From Christiangramia sp. (GTDB lineage: Bacteria; Bacteroidota; Bacteroidia; Flavobacteriales; Flavobacteriaceae): a stretch of 14,794 bases of DNA. Shown here in pieces: positions 1 through 6,408 of this stretch. The stretch spans positions 1 to 14,794 of the forward strand of contig JAGXII010000112.1 in the NCBI GenBank assembly GCA_024635735.1. Direction: 5' to 3'. A program made the translations under genes and the position numbers. The notes beneath the pieces were generated by a model, which saw only the letters and a program-made list of their open reading frames with translations, made no database searches and was not told the DNA's origin. Position 1 is the first letter of the stretch; the number at the start of each line of letters is the position of its first letter.

Positions 1-1
1 A

Positions 2-523
2 CTAAATATTTATTACGTGGCGGCTAAGGAAACCATGAAAGCGGGATTACTCGCAAGGATAATGGCCTATGCCGGTGCTGCTACCGTAGAAAGAACCTGG
101 AGGGAAAAAGGGCAAGAGATAAGTAGAAAAGTTAATCTTAATGATACTGAAAATATAGGAGTGGCATTGGAAGACGGATGGGTGATCACATTCCCTCAGG
201 GAACCACTAAACCTTTTAAACCCATTCGTAAAGGAACTGCGCACATCATTAAAGATCATAAACCCATTGTAATCCCTATTGTGATTGATGGATTCAGAAG
301 ATCTTTTGATAAAAAAGGACTGCGTATCAAAAAACGTGGAATTCTTCAGACTTTTCAAATAAAGGAGCCCCTGGAAATCGATTATGATAATGAAAGTATT
401 GAGGAGATCGTGAGCAAACTGGAATATGCCATCGAGCAACATCCTTCTTTTTTGAAGGTCATCCCTTCTGAAGAAATTAAGGCAATGGAAGAACTTAACG
501 AACAGCGACGCTGGGGTTATTAA
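2..523 (+). CDS. Lysophospholipid acyltransferase (PlsC family), 3' part only
   Basis: The frame is open to the left edge, so the gene starts outside the window; a GTG at 17 and an ATG at 35 are in frame but probably internal. The visible 173 residues contain FPQGTT, which matches the FPEGTR motif III of glycerolipid acyltransferases, followed by KPFKPIRKGTAHII and PIVIPIVIDGFRR, the usual order in PlsC-like proteins. The catalytic HX4D motif should lie upstream and is not seen. Family members transfer an acyl chain to 1-acyl-glycerol-3-phosphate or a related lysolipid at the inner face of the membrane. The tail after the domain (EEIKAMEELNEQRRWGY) is hydrophilic. The gene converges on the membrane-protein gene at 564-1202 with only 40 bases between, and I see no clear terminator there. 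Family assignment is fairly firm; exact substrate unknown. Confidence 0.82.
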   Translation, partial: LNIYYVAAKETMKAGLLARIMAYAGAATVERTWREKGQEISRKVNLNDTENIGVALEDGWVITFPQGTTKPFKPIRKGTAHIIKDHKPIVIPIVIDGFRRSFDKKGLRIKKRGILQTFQIKEPLEIDYDNESIEEIVSKLEYAIEQHPSFLKVIPSEEIKAMEELNEQRRWGY

Positions 524-563
524 TAGGAATAGCTTGAGCGTACATTTTCCCTTTTAAATTGTT

Positions 564-1202
564 TTACATCTCCAACTTTTTAAGTTCTTTATAATTTTTC
601 TTCAGTCTTCTCAATAATATTCCATAAATAAGGCGGTAAAGTAACCAGATAACGCCAAGGAATATAGCAAGAACCACTAAAGTTCCACTAATAAACATTG
701 CCCATTGCAAAGCCGAAAAAGACATGTCTTTCCCAGTAGGTTCAGCAGCTATTATATGGTGCCTGATAATAAAAAAGAGATCTACAAGAAAAACGATTCC
801 ACTTGAGATTAGGATAAAAGTTATATAGTATTTTACAGTTTTACGGGTTCTTAAAATGTTTTTCATCAAAACCGAAGCACTGTCTGTAGAAGAGATCTGG
901 CGGTAATTCTTATAGAATTTATAAATAAAATAGAAGGTAATAATATAGCTAACCAGGTAAGCCCCGATGGTAAATTCGGTTAGGTTAAATTGGCCCATAT
1001 TCTCCCAGTATTCGTCATCTGCGACGACAATATTCAAAACTACCCCAAGGAGGAATTCCAGAATACTAATTATAAAAATCCACTTGACGATTGAAGAAGA
1101 CCGTTTCCAGATCATCTTGTAAATATCGTCGTACGAAAAACGGGGCAGTGATTTCTCCTGCTTTTTCCAATCCTCTTTTAATAGATCCAAATCATCCATC
1201 AT
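564..1202 (-). CDS. Four-helix membrane protein downstream of an ECF sigma factor
   Basis: I do not recognise a named family. The 212-residue protein starts with about 37 charged cytoplasmic-looking residues (DLDLLKEDWKKQE), then has four hydrophobic segments at about 38-60, 76-96, 124-146 and 168-195, and ends in a lysine-rich tail. It has no signal peptide and no zinc motif of the usual anti-sigma domain. The start is one of two adjacent ATG codons. Its gene begins 6 bases after the stop of the sigma factor at 1209-1703, so the two are surely co-transcribed. In Bacteroidota such small membrane proteins often sit directly after ECF sigma genes; I infer that it may tether or inhibit the sigma factor through its N-terminal segment. 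That role is a guess from context; the membrane character is seen directly. Confidence 0.72.
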   Translation of the reverse strand: MMDDLDLLKEDWKKQEKSLPRFSYDDIYKMIWKRSSSIVKWIFIISILEFLLGVVLNIVVADDEYWENMGQFNLTEFTIGAYLVSYIITFYFIYKFYKNYRQISSTDSASVLMKNILRTRKTVKYYITFILISSGIVFLVDLFFIIRHHIIAAEPTGKDMSFSALQWAMFISGTLVVLAIFLGVIWLLYRLIYGILLRRLKKNYKELKKLEM

Positions 1203-1208
1203 AATATA

Positions 1209-1703
1209 TCAAGGATTAATGATACTTTTTAATTTTGTTTTGACTCTGTTCATTTTAACTCGTGCATTTACTTCTGTAATCCCAAGTGTTTCAGAAATTT
1301 CTGCGTAATTTTTATCTTCAAGATATAAAAAGACAAGGGCTTTGTCTATATCATTGAGTTGTTTAATTGCATCGTACATCAGCTTCAGGTGTTGCTCTAC
1401 TTCATTATTATATTCTTCGGCTTTAATTTTGAAACTTATTCCCTCAAAATCCTGTGTGCGGATACTTCTTTTTTTCTTCCTGTATAAAGTAATAGCTGTA
1501 TTTAAGGCTACACGGTACATCCAGGTGCTGAATTTTGAATCACCCCTGAATTTAGGATAGGCTTTCCAAAGTTGAATCGTAATTTCCTGAAAAAGGTCAT
1601 TATGCGAATCCTGATCATTGGTATAGATACGGCAAATCTTATGTGCAATATTCTGATGCTTCTCAAGATTTGTTACAAACTGATGTTCTAATTCTTTGTT
1701 CAC
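1209..1703 (-). CDS. RNA polymerase sigma factor, ECF (sigma-70) family
   Basis: A 164-residue protein of normal ECF length. Region 2 spans about residues 20-75 and includes DLFQEITIQLWKAYPKF and FSTWMYRVALN, the core-binding and -10-reading parts; region 4 spans about 110-160 with the helix-turn-helix NYAEISETLGITEVNARVKM. It would direct RNA polymerase to a small regulon. The start codon is GTG at 1703: it is the first start codon after an in-frame stop at 1722-1724, and the protein would lose little of its expected N-terminus. No RskA- or zinc-type anti-sigma gene follows; instead a four-helix membrane protein gene lies 6 bases downstream. It is divergent from the NADH dehydrogenase gene. 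Its signal and target genes cannot be read from the sequence. Confidence 0.93.
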   Translation of the reverse strand: MNKELEHQFVTNLEKHQNIAHKICRIYTNDQDSHNDLFQEITIQLWKAYPKFRGDSKFSTWMYRVALNTAITLYRKKKRSIRTQDFEGISFKIKAEEYNNEVEQHLKLMYDAIKQLNDIDKALVFLYLEDKNYAEISETLGITEVNARVKMNRVKTKLKSIINP

Positions 1704-1732
1704 GAAACTTTGGTTGGCATATTATAGGTAGT

Positions 1733-1740
1733 CAAATGTA
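1733..1740 (-). promoter_or_regulatory. -7 promoter element candidate for the ECF sigma gene
   Basis: Read on the minus strand this is TACATTTG, a full match to the Bacteroidota -7 consensus TAnnTTTG, about 30 bases upstream of the GTG start. No TTTG box is found 19-21 bases further upstream (the nearest is 11 bases away), so only half of the promoter is convincing. The match is short and the DNA is AT-rich, so it may be chance. Confidence 0.33.
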
Positions 1741-1779
1741 TTGCTATGTTACAAAAATCTTTAAGATAAAGTTAATCGA

Positions 1780-1810
1780 CCTGACATTCGCCGTATAAAT
1801 AGTAAATTTG
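1780..1810 (+). promoter_or_regulatory. Promoter candidate for NADH dehydrogenase
   Basis: TAAATTTG at 1803-1810 matches the Bacteroidota -7 consensus TAnnTTTG exactly. At the right distance (19 bases) lies CCTG at 1780-1783, a half match to the TTTG -33 box. Transcription would start near 1815-1818, giving a leader of about 12 bases before the ATG at 1829. This also argues against using the TTG at 1808 as start codon, because it lies inside the -7 box. Confidence 0.45.
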
Positions 1811-1828
1811 GGTAAAACCAAGCATATT

Positions 1829-3136
1829 ATGAATATCCCAAAAACCGATTTACCGAGAGTTGTAATTATAGGAGGCGGTTTTGCCGGTATGGCACTGGCG
1901 AGGAAAATAATGAAGGAAGATATTCAGATGGTTATGCTGGACCGGCACAACTATCATACTTTTCAGCCGCTTTTATATCAGGTTTCTACGTCGGGTCTTG
2001 AACCAGACTCTATAGCTTATCCTTTAAGAAAGATAACACGTCACAATAAAAAGTCATTTTTCAGGCTTACTGAAGTCTCATCAATTTCACCGGAAACAAA
2101 TACAATTCATACTAATATCGGGGATCTGGTTTATGATTACCTGGTGATCGCGACTGGTTCTAAAACCAATTTTTTCGGAAATAAAAGTATTGAAGAACAT
2201 GGGATGTGGATGAAAACCGTTCCGCAGGCCTTGAATATAAGAAGTCTTATTCTAGAGAACCTGGAACAGGCAACGATAACTGAAGATCCCGAAAAGCGAA
2301 AAGCACTTCTGAATTTTGTGCTGGTTGGAGCCGGGCCTACAGGTGTGGAACTTAGCGGTGCAATTGCCGAGTTGAGAAATCATATTGTTTCCAAAGATTA
2401 CCCTGATCTTGATCCCAATGAGATGAATATTCATCTTCTGGAAGGTCTGGACCGGGTATTGCCGCCTATGAGTGAGCGTGCCTCCAGAAAGGCCAGGGAA
2501 ATGCTTGAGGAACTTGGTGTGAAAATACACTTGAATACCATGGTGGAAAATTATGACGGCCATCTGGTAACTACAAATACAGATCTGGCACTAAAAACCG
2601 AAACTTTTATCTGGTCTGCCGGAGTTACGGGTGCTCCTGTTAAAGGGCTTAATGCTTCGGCCATGGTAGAAAAAGCCAATCGATATGAGGTGAATGCTTT
2701 TAATATGATAAACGGATATGAAAATATTTTCGCAATCGGGGATATCGCCCTTATGAAAACTGAAAAATTTCCGAAAGGTCATCCAATGGTAGCACAACCT
2801 GCGATACAACAGGGAAAACACCTGGCTAAAAATTTAAAACATTTGATTAGGGAAGAAAAGTTAGAATCTTTTGAATATTTTGATAAAGGTACGATGGCCA
2901 CTGTAGGCCGGAATAGGGCAGTGGTAGACCTGGGAAAATGGAAGTTTTCCGGATTTTTTGCCTGGTTCGTCTGGATGTTCGTTCACCTCTGGTTTTTAAT
3001 TGGCTTTAGAAACAGGCTTGTAACCTTTTTTAACTGGACTTATAATTATATCAATTACGACAAGGCCGCCAGGTTAATTATACGTCCGTTTAAGGGGCAT
3101 GAGCAAACCATGGGGATTGAAAGAGATAAAGTATAA
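1829..3136 (+). CDS. ndh: Type II NADH:quinone oxidoreductase (NDH-2)
   Basis: A single-subunit, non-proton-pumping FAD enzyme that passes electrons from NADH to quinone at the inner membrane surface. From the ATG at 1829 (435 residues) the FAD-binding Rossmann motif IGGGFAG is at 14-20, followed by the family-typical HNYHTFQPLLYQVSTSGLEP; the NADH-binding motif VGAGPTGVELSG is at about 166-175; the second FAD contact IFAIGD ends at 305; VAQPAIQQG at about 321-329 matches the quinone-site AQxAxQ motif. The C-terminus has a hydrophobic, aromatic-rich stretch (FAWFVWMFVHLWFLIGF) for membrane attachment, as usual in NDH-2. A TTG seven codons upstream is in frame but overlaps a -7 promoter box, so I prefer the ATG. 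The gene is monocistronic, ending at a hairpin shared with the convergent hemerythrin gene. Confidence 0.93.
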   Translation: MNIPKTDLPRVVIIGGGFAGMALARKIMKEDIQMVMLDRHNYHTFQPLLYQVSTSGLEPDSIAYPLRKITRHNKKSFFRLTEVSSISPETNTIHTNIGDLVYDYLVIATGSKTNFFGNKSIEEHGMWMKTVPQALNIRSLILENLEQATITEDPEKRKALLNFVLVGAGPTGVELSGAIAELRNHIVSKDYPDLDPNEMNIHLLEGLDRVLPPMSERASRKAREMLEELGVKIHLNTMVENYDGHLVTTNTDLALKTETFIWSAGVTGAPVKGLNASAMVEKANRYEVNAFNMINGYENIFAIGDIALMKTEKFPKGHPMVAQPAIQQGKHLAKNLKHLIREEKLESFEYFDKGTMATVGRNRAVVDLGKWKFSGFFAWFVWMFVHLWFLIGFRNRLVTFFNWTYNYINYDKAARLIIRPFKGHEQTMGIERDKV

Positions 3137-3138
3137 AA

Positions 3139-3162
3139 AAAGCCTTCTGAAAAGAAGGCTTT
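3139..3162. terminator. Bidirectional intrinsic terminator
   Basis: A perfect 10-base-pair stem, AAAGCCTTCT (3139-3148) and AGAAGGCTTT (3153-3162), encloses the loop GAAA. It lies between the convergent stops of the NADH dehydrogenase (3136) and the hemerythrin gene (3173). The run of seven A at about 3134-3140 gives a strong U-tract for minus-strand transcripts; the plus-strand U-tract is only three bases, so it should act best on the hemerythrin transcript. Confidence 0.85.
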
Positions 3163-3172
3163 ACTAGAGGAT

Positions 3173-3607
3173 TTATCTATTCTCTTTAATATATTTATTG
3201 TAGCTGGAAGCCAGACTTGTTTTTTGCTTTTCGGTTAGAACCTTTCCGGCCATCTGGAATACTTCATGCTCTTCTTCGTCAAGATGATGAATTAACTGGT
3301 GTTCCAGGTCCTTGGCGAGCTTCAGCCAGTTCGTAGCATCCATTTCAGTATCTTCAAGCTGTTCTACCAATTCGTCCATTTCATGATGTTCTGCTACACT
3401 ATGACGTGCTTTCTCCTGCGTCATATCCCTTTCTATTAACGGAACATAGAAATGTCTCTCTTCGGCATCTGCGTGAATTTTTAATTCGTGTTTGAGAGTT
3501 TTAAAAATCTTTTGTCGCTCTTCAGTTTTACCTTCAGTTTTAATTAATTTATCTATAAGATCTCTTTGGATTTCATGTTCCTGCCGCAGGGCTTCAAAAA
3601 TTGTCAT
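3173..3607 (-). CDS. Hemerythrin-like (HHE domain) di-iron protein
   Basis: A 144-residue all-helical cytoplasmic protein with histidines and acidic residues spaced as in the HHE cation-binding domain: RQEHE (His11) in helix 1, KHELKIHADAEERHF (His40, His45, Glu49, His52) in helix 2, AEHHEMDEL (His74, His75) in helix 3, and IHHLDEEEHEVF (His107, His108, His114) in helix 4. Family members bind a di-iron centre and are tied to oxygen, nitric oxide or iron-sulfur repair stress; which applies here cannot be told. A second in-frame ATG at 3640 would add 11 basic residues (MNNLRKIKNLS); I chose 3607 because homologues usually begin directly with MTIFEAL-like sequence, but the longer form is possible. 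The gene stands alone, convergent with ndh and divergent from the kinase operon, across a 171-base region that holds a notable direct repeat. Confidence 0.87.
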   Translation of the reverse strand: MTIFEALRQEHEIQRDLIDKLIKTEGKTEERQKIFKTLKHELKIHADAEERHFYVPLIERDMTQEKARHSVAEHHEMDELVEQLEDTEMDATNWLKLAKDLEHQLIHHLDEEEHEVFQMAGKVLTEKQKTSLASSYNKYIKENR

Positions 3608-3681
3608 ACTTAAATTTTTTATTTTTCTCAAGTTATTCATTTTAATGTTAAAGATTATTTAATTTTCAAGATGAAAAGCCA

Positions 3682-3717
3682 AAATTTACAATCCAGTCCT
3701 TAAAATCGACAATTCAG
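3682..3717. promoter_or_regulatory. Direct repeat with 21-base period, LytTR-type operator candidate
   Basis: Two copies of AAATnnACAATnCAG lie at 3682-3696 and 3703-3717, offset by exactly 21 bases. The 9-base cores are ACAATCCAG (3688-3696) and ACAATTCAG (3709-3717), identical at 8 of 9 positions and separated by 12 bases. LytTR-domain regulators of the AgrA type bind two 9-base direct repeats with a 12-base spacer. The repeat lies 62 bases before the start of the kinase operon that encodes a LytTR regulator, so autoregulation is the natural reading. TAGATTTT at 3723-3730, just after it, resembles a -7 box. The pattern is seen; the binding is inferred. Confidence 0.5.
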
Positions 3718-3778
3718 AATGCTAGATTTTATAATTATGGATAACCTTAGGATATTAGCCCTGAAATAAGATGAGAAA

Positions 3779-5110
3779 ATGAAACACATTTTTAAAATAT
3801 TAAAAATATCAGCCATTGTTTGCCTGGTCATCATCTTCCTTGATACGATCTTTAATAATTTCAGATTTTCCCAGTTATTAGAAGTGGAGTACTGGGGGCT
3901 TTACGCTTTTTATTCTATTGTTCTTACCGTAATCAATAGTCTATATTTTTATGTTTTCAATTCAAAAATAGGCTGGGAAGGCGCTAGTCTTAAAAGGGTT
4001 TTTGTGGCAGCTATAGGTGCTATTATAGTGACTCTTGTTGGATTTTTCTTTTGCAGGCTGATAGATAAGACTGTTTTTCATGAAGGTTCGTTTGAAGAAT
4101 TTATAAATAATGAAAGTTTAAACTATTATTTCTTTCCGCTTCTTTTTACAACCATTGTTTCACTTATTTTTCACCTTATATATTTTTATAAGGCCTTACA
4201 GGAAAAGAAGGTAAAGGAACAGAAGATTATTGCTGGTACAGCATCTGCTAAATTTGATGCTTTAAAGAATCAGCTTGATCCCCACTTTCTTTTTAACAGC
4301 CTTAATGTATTGAGTTCTCTAATTGAAGAAAACCCTCAATTAGCTCAAAAGTTTACCGGTTCACTTTCAAAAATATACAGGTATGTCCTTGAACAAAAGG
4401 ATAAAGAACTGGTTTCCCTGGAAGAGGAATTGAAATTCGCGATAACCTATACAGATCTTCTGAAGGTAAGATTTGAGGAAGGGCTCATTTTTAATCTTCC
4501 TTCGGGTATTCAAAATACCGAGGCTAAAGTGGTACCTCTTTCCCTTCAGCTTTTACTTGAAAATACTATAAAACATAACCGTGTTTCTGCAGAATCTCCT
4601 CTGGTAATTAATATTTACGAAGAAGCAGGAAATTTAGTGGTTGAAAATAACCTTCAACCAAAGGAAATTTTAAAAAAGGGGAGTGGTGTTGGTTTGAACA
4701 ATATAATGGAGAGATATAGTCTGGTTACCGACAGGCAGATGAAGATAGAAAAGACCAATAAAAAATTTATTGTTCGAATACCATTACTGACCAAAATGAA
4801 AGTGATGGAAACTACATCATCACCAGATCAATTCGAAAATGATTCCTATTTACGCGCTAAAGAACAGGTGAAAAAGGAACGGGAATTCTATAAAAATTTA
4901 ATCTCATATTCTATTGTTATCCCGTGCCTGGCAATCTTCAATTATCTCAGCAGTGATTTTCCCTGGGTTATATTCCCGGCCATAGGATGGGGAATAGGAG
5001 TCACCATGCATGGTTTGGCTGCATTTAACTGGAATCCATTTATGGGAAAGGACTGGGAACAAAGGAAGATCAGGGAATTCATGGAAAAAGACAAACCAAA
5101 AAATATATAA
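3779..5110 (+). CDS. LytS-type sensor histidine kinase with C-terminal 2TM domain
   Basis: A 443-residue membrane kinase. Four N-terminal helices lie at about 8-26, 41-60, 73-95 and 116-138, then a short coiled stretch leads to the His_kinase domain: KNQLDPHFLFNSLN with the phosphoacceptor His169, the ATP-binding N-box ENTIKHN at 261-267, and the G-box GSGVGLNN at 301-308. After the catalytic core (ends near 337) and a linker comes a second membrane module at about 356-437, a 2TM domain with helices near 375-391 and 394-413 and the ending KIREFMEKDK. The same module forms the separate protein encoded 2 bases downstream. The substrate is most likely the LytTR regulator at 5411-6166. Having membrane helices on both sides of the kinase core is the unusual point. 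No periplasmic sensor domain is present; loops are short. Confidence 0.9.
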   Translation: MKHIFKILKISAIVCLVIIFLDTIFNNFRFSQLLEVEYWGLYAFYSIVLTVINSLYFYVFNSKIGWEGASLKRVFVAAIGAIIVTLVGFFFCRLIDKTVFHEGSFEEFINNESLNYYFFPLLFTTIVSLIFHLIYFYKALQEKKVKEQKIIAGTASAKFDALKNQLDPHFLFNSLNVLSSLIEENPQLAQKFTGSLSKIYRYVLEQKDKELVSLEEELKFAITYTDLLKVRFEEGLIFNLPSGIQNTEAKVVPLSLQLLLENTIKHNRVSAESPLVINIYEEAGNLVVENNLQPKEILKKGSGVGLNNIMERYSLVTDRQMKIEKTNKKFIVRIPLLTKMKVMETTSSPDQFENDSYLRAKEQVKKEREFYKNLISYSIVIPCLAIFNYLSSDFPWVIFPAIGWGIGVTMHGLAAFNWNPFMGKDWEQRKIREFMEKDKPKNI

Positions 5111-5112
5111 AA

Positions 5113-5406
5113 ATGAAAAATAATAAAGACCGTTATCTTAAGGCTAAGGAAATGGTAAAAGAACTCAGGGAATTTTACAGCCATCTTTTTTCTTACATTC
5201 TTGTAAATATATTCCTTGCCGGAATAAATTATTACAGCAATCAATGGGGTTACCCATGGTTTCTCTGGGTAAGCTTTGGCTGGGGAATAGGTTTGATATT
5301 TAATGCCTTAAGGGTTTACAGACTTCATCCTTTTTATAATGATGAATGTGAAGAAAAAAAGATAAGAGAGTATATGGAAAAGGATAAACATCAGCGTTGG
5401 GAATAA
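5113..5406 (+). CDS. Stand-alone 2TM domain protein
   Basis: A 97-residue protein that consists only of a 2TM module: an amphipathic, charged start (YLKAKEMVKELREFY), two helices at about 22-41 and 47-66 joined by a short turn (NQWGYPW), then FGWGIG and the conserved tail EEKKIREYMEKDK. It closely resembles the last 85 residues of the kinase before it, at both ends and in the helices, so it probably arose by tandem duplication of that domain. The ATG follows the kinase stop by 2 bases and the regulator starts 4 bases after its own stop, so it is the middle gene of a tight operon. I infer that it pairs with the kinase 2TM domain in the membrane and modulates signalling; its biochemical role is unknown. 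Confidence 0.85.
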   Translation: MKNNKDRYLKAKEMVKELREFYSHLFSYILVNIFLAGINYYSNQWGYPWFLWVSFGWGIGLIFNALRVYRLHPFYNDECEEKKIREYMEKDKHQRWE

Positions 5407-5410
5407 GCTT

Positions 5411-6166
5411 ATGAATGTAATCATCATAGAAGACGAAAAACCTGCGGCGAGAAGACTCAAACGAATGCTTTCGAGGCTTGGGATAGAAACAGAAACCATG
5501 CTTCACTCTGTAAAGGAATCTGTGAACTGGTTTAATTCAAATCCTCATCCGGACCTAATTTTTTTGGATATCCAGCTAAGCGATGGTATTTCATTTGAAA
5601 TTTTTGAGCATGTAGAAGTGGAAAGCGCTATTATTTTCACTACGGCCTACGATGAATATGCCTTAAAAGCATTTAAGCTGAACAGTATAGATTATCTTCT
5701 CAAACCTATTGATGAAGAGGAATTAGAAACTGCAGTAGATAAGTTTAAAAATAACCGGAAAGCTACTTCAGATAATATTAATGTGCATGAATTGCGGTCT
5801 TTGTTAAATATTTCCTCCGGCAAAAAGTACAAGACGCGATTTACTGCACAGGTTGGACAGCATTTGAAATTAGTAGATATCTCAGAAATCGCCTGTTTTT
5901 ATTCTGAAAATAAAGCAACTTTCATTCATTCGTTTTACGGAAGGAATTACTCTATAGACATATCACTGGAAAATCTTGAAGAAGAGCTGGACCCTAAAAA
6001 ATTCTACCGTGTAAACAGAAAGTGCATCCTAAATATAGATGGCATAAAGGATATTATTTCCTATACCAATTCCCGTCTGGAAATTAAATTAAATAACTTC
6101 GAGGAATTCCAGATCATCGTAAGCCGTGAAAGGGTTAAAGACTTTAAAGACTGGTTAAATGCCTAA
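5411..6166 (+). CDS. LytTR-family response regulator
   Basis: A 251-residue two-domain regulator. The receiver domain (about 1-115) has the acidic pair Glu7-Asp8, the phosphoacceptor Asp53 in LIFLDIQLSDG, Thr77/Thr78 in FTTAYDEYALKAF and Lys98 in YLLKPID. The LytTR DNA-binding domain covers about 142-249, with FYRVNRKCILNI (198-209) being typical of the family. It should be phosphorylated by the kinase encoded two genes upstream and bind paired direct repeats in DNA. The start ATG at 5411 gives the standard MNVIIIEDE beginning. Likely self-regulation is suggested by the 21-base-period direct repeat at 3682-3717. No other good copy of the repeat was found in the window, so further targets lie elsewhere. 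Confidence 0.93.
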   Translation: MNVIIIEDEKPAARRLKRMLSRLGIETETMLHSVKESVNWFNSNPHPDLIFLDIQLSDGISFEIFEHVEVESAIIFTTAYDEYALKAFKLNSIDYLLKPIDEEELETAVDKFKNNRKATSDNINVHELRSLLNISSGKKYKTRFTAQVGQHLKLVDISEIACFYSENKATFIHSFYGRNYSIDISLENLEEELDPKKFYRVNRKCILNIDGIKDIISYTNSRLEIKLNNFEEFQIIVSRERVKDFKDWLNA

Positions 6167-6268
6167 GCATTAAATGTTAAAATTGAAGTTTTTAAAACCT
6201 TATTACTTTTCTCTCCGTATATCTTGATATATAACTCTAAGTTTTTGATTTTAAATTCTGTTGTTCGA

Positions 6269-6299
6269 TTTGTGACAATTTGATTTTTTGATTTTTTTG
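6269..6299 (+). promoter_or_regulatory. Promoter candidate for the small RNA
   Basis: TTTG at 6269-6272 is followed after 19 bases by TTTTTTTG at 6292-6299, which matches TAnnTTTG except for the second base. Spacing fits the Bacteroidota -33/-7 promoter, and transcription would begin near 6305, just where the predicted RNA fold begins. The surrounding DNA is very T-rich, so chance matches are easy. Confidence 0.27.
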
Positions 6300-6304
6300 G
6301 TTGA

Positions 6305-6390
6305 TTAAATGCCTGGGGTGGAATAACTCCCCCCGGAGATCTTCTTCGGGCATTTACAGTAAAAAGGCCCCGGATTTCCGGGGCCTTTTT
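6305..6390 (+). ncRNA. Candidate structured small RNA, about 85 nt
   Basis: Bases 6306-6356 fold on paper into a compact three-way junction. P1 pairs 6306-6314 with 6348-6356 (9 pairs, one G-U). P2 pairs 6315-6318 plus 6320-6321 with 6329-6334, one bulged U at 6319 and a 7-base loop AAUAACU. P3 pairs 6335-6339 with 6343-6347 (one G-U) around a 3-base loop. The helices abut with no unpaired junction bases, and a strong terminator starts 4 bases later. A competing 8-pair hairpin (6332-6339 with 6343-6350) is also possible, so it could switch. It may be an independent small RNA or the 3' untranslated end of the regulator transcript. No known RNA family was recognised, and no coding frame of note is present. 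Confidence 0.38.
6361..6390. terminator. Strong bidirectional terminator
   Basis: A perfect 13-base-pair inverted repeat, AAAAAGGCCCCGG (6361-6373) and CCGGGGCCTTTTT (6378-6390), with loop ATTT. It has a five-T tract on each strand and lies between the convergent LytTR regulator and anti-sigma genes, 18 bases beyond the anti-sigma stop. The GC-rich core stands out strongly from the AT-rich spacer. Confidence 0.93.
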
Positions 6391-6408
6391 AATATATTTA
6401 TTTGAATC

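Noticed and set aside
47..442. Minus-strand open frame opposite the PlsC gene
   Set aside because: It is antisense to a clearly coding frame, low in complexity and has no recognisable domain.
1721..1736. TTGAC and TATAAT on the minus strand resembling an E. coli promoter
   Set aside because: The two boxes are only 4 bases apart instead of about 17, and Bacteroidota use a different consensus.
1808..1828. TTG start for the NADH dehydrogenase, adding seven residues
   Set aside because: The TTG lies within a good -7 promoter box, the extra residues are not family-like, and an ATG at 1829 gives the normal N-terminus.
6154..6176. Inverted repeat TTAAATGC / GCATTAA at the end of the LytTR gene
   Set aside because: Imperfect, AT-rich and without a U-tract; too weak to call a terminator.
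6306..6356. Hammerhead-type ribozyme as explanation for the three-way junction
   Set aside because: The conserved CUGAUGA and GAAA core sequences of hammerheads are absent.
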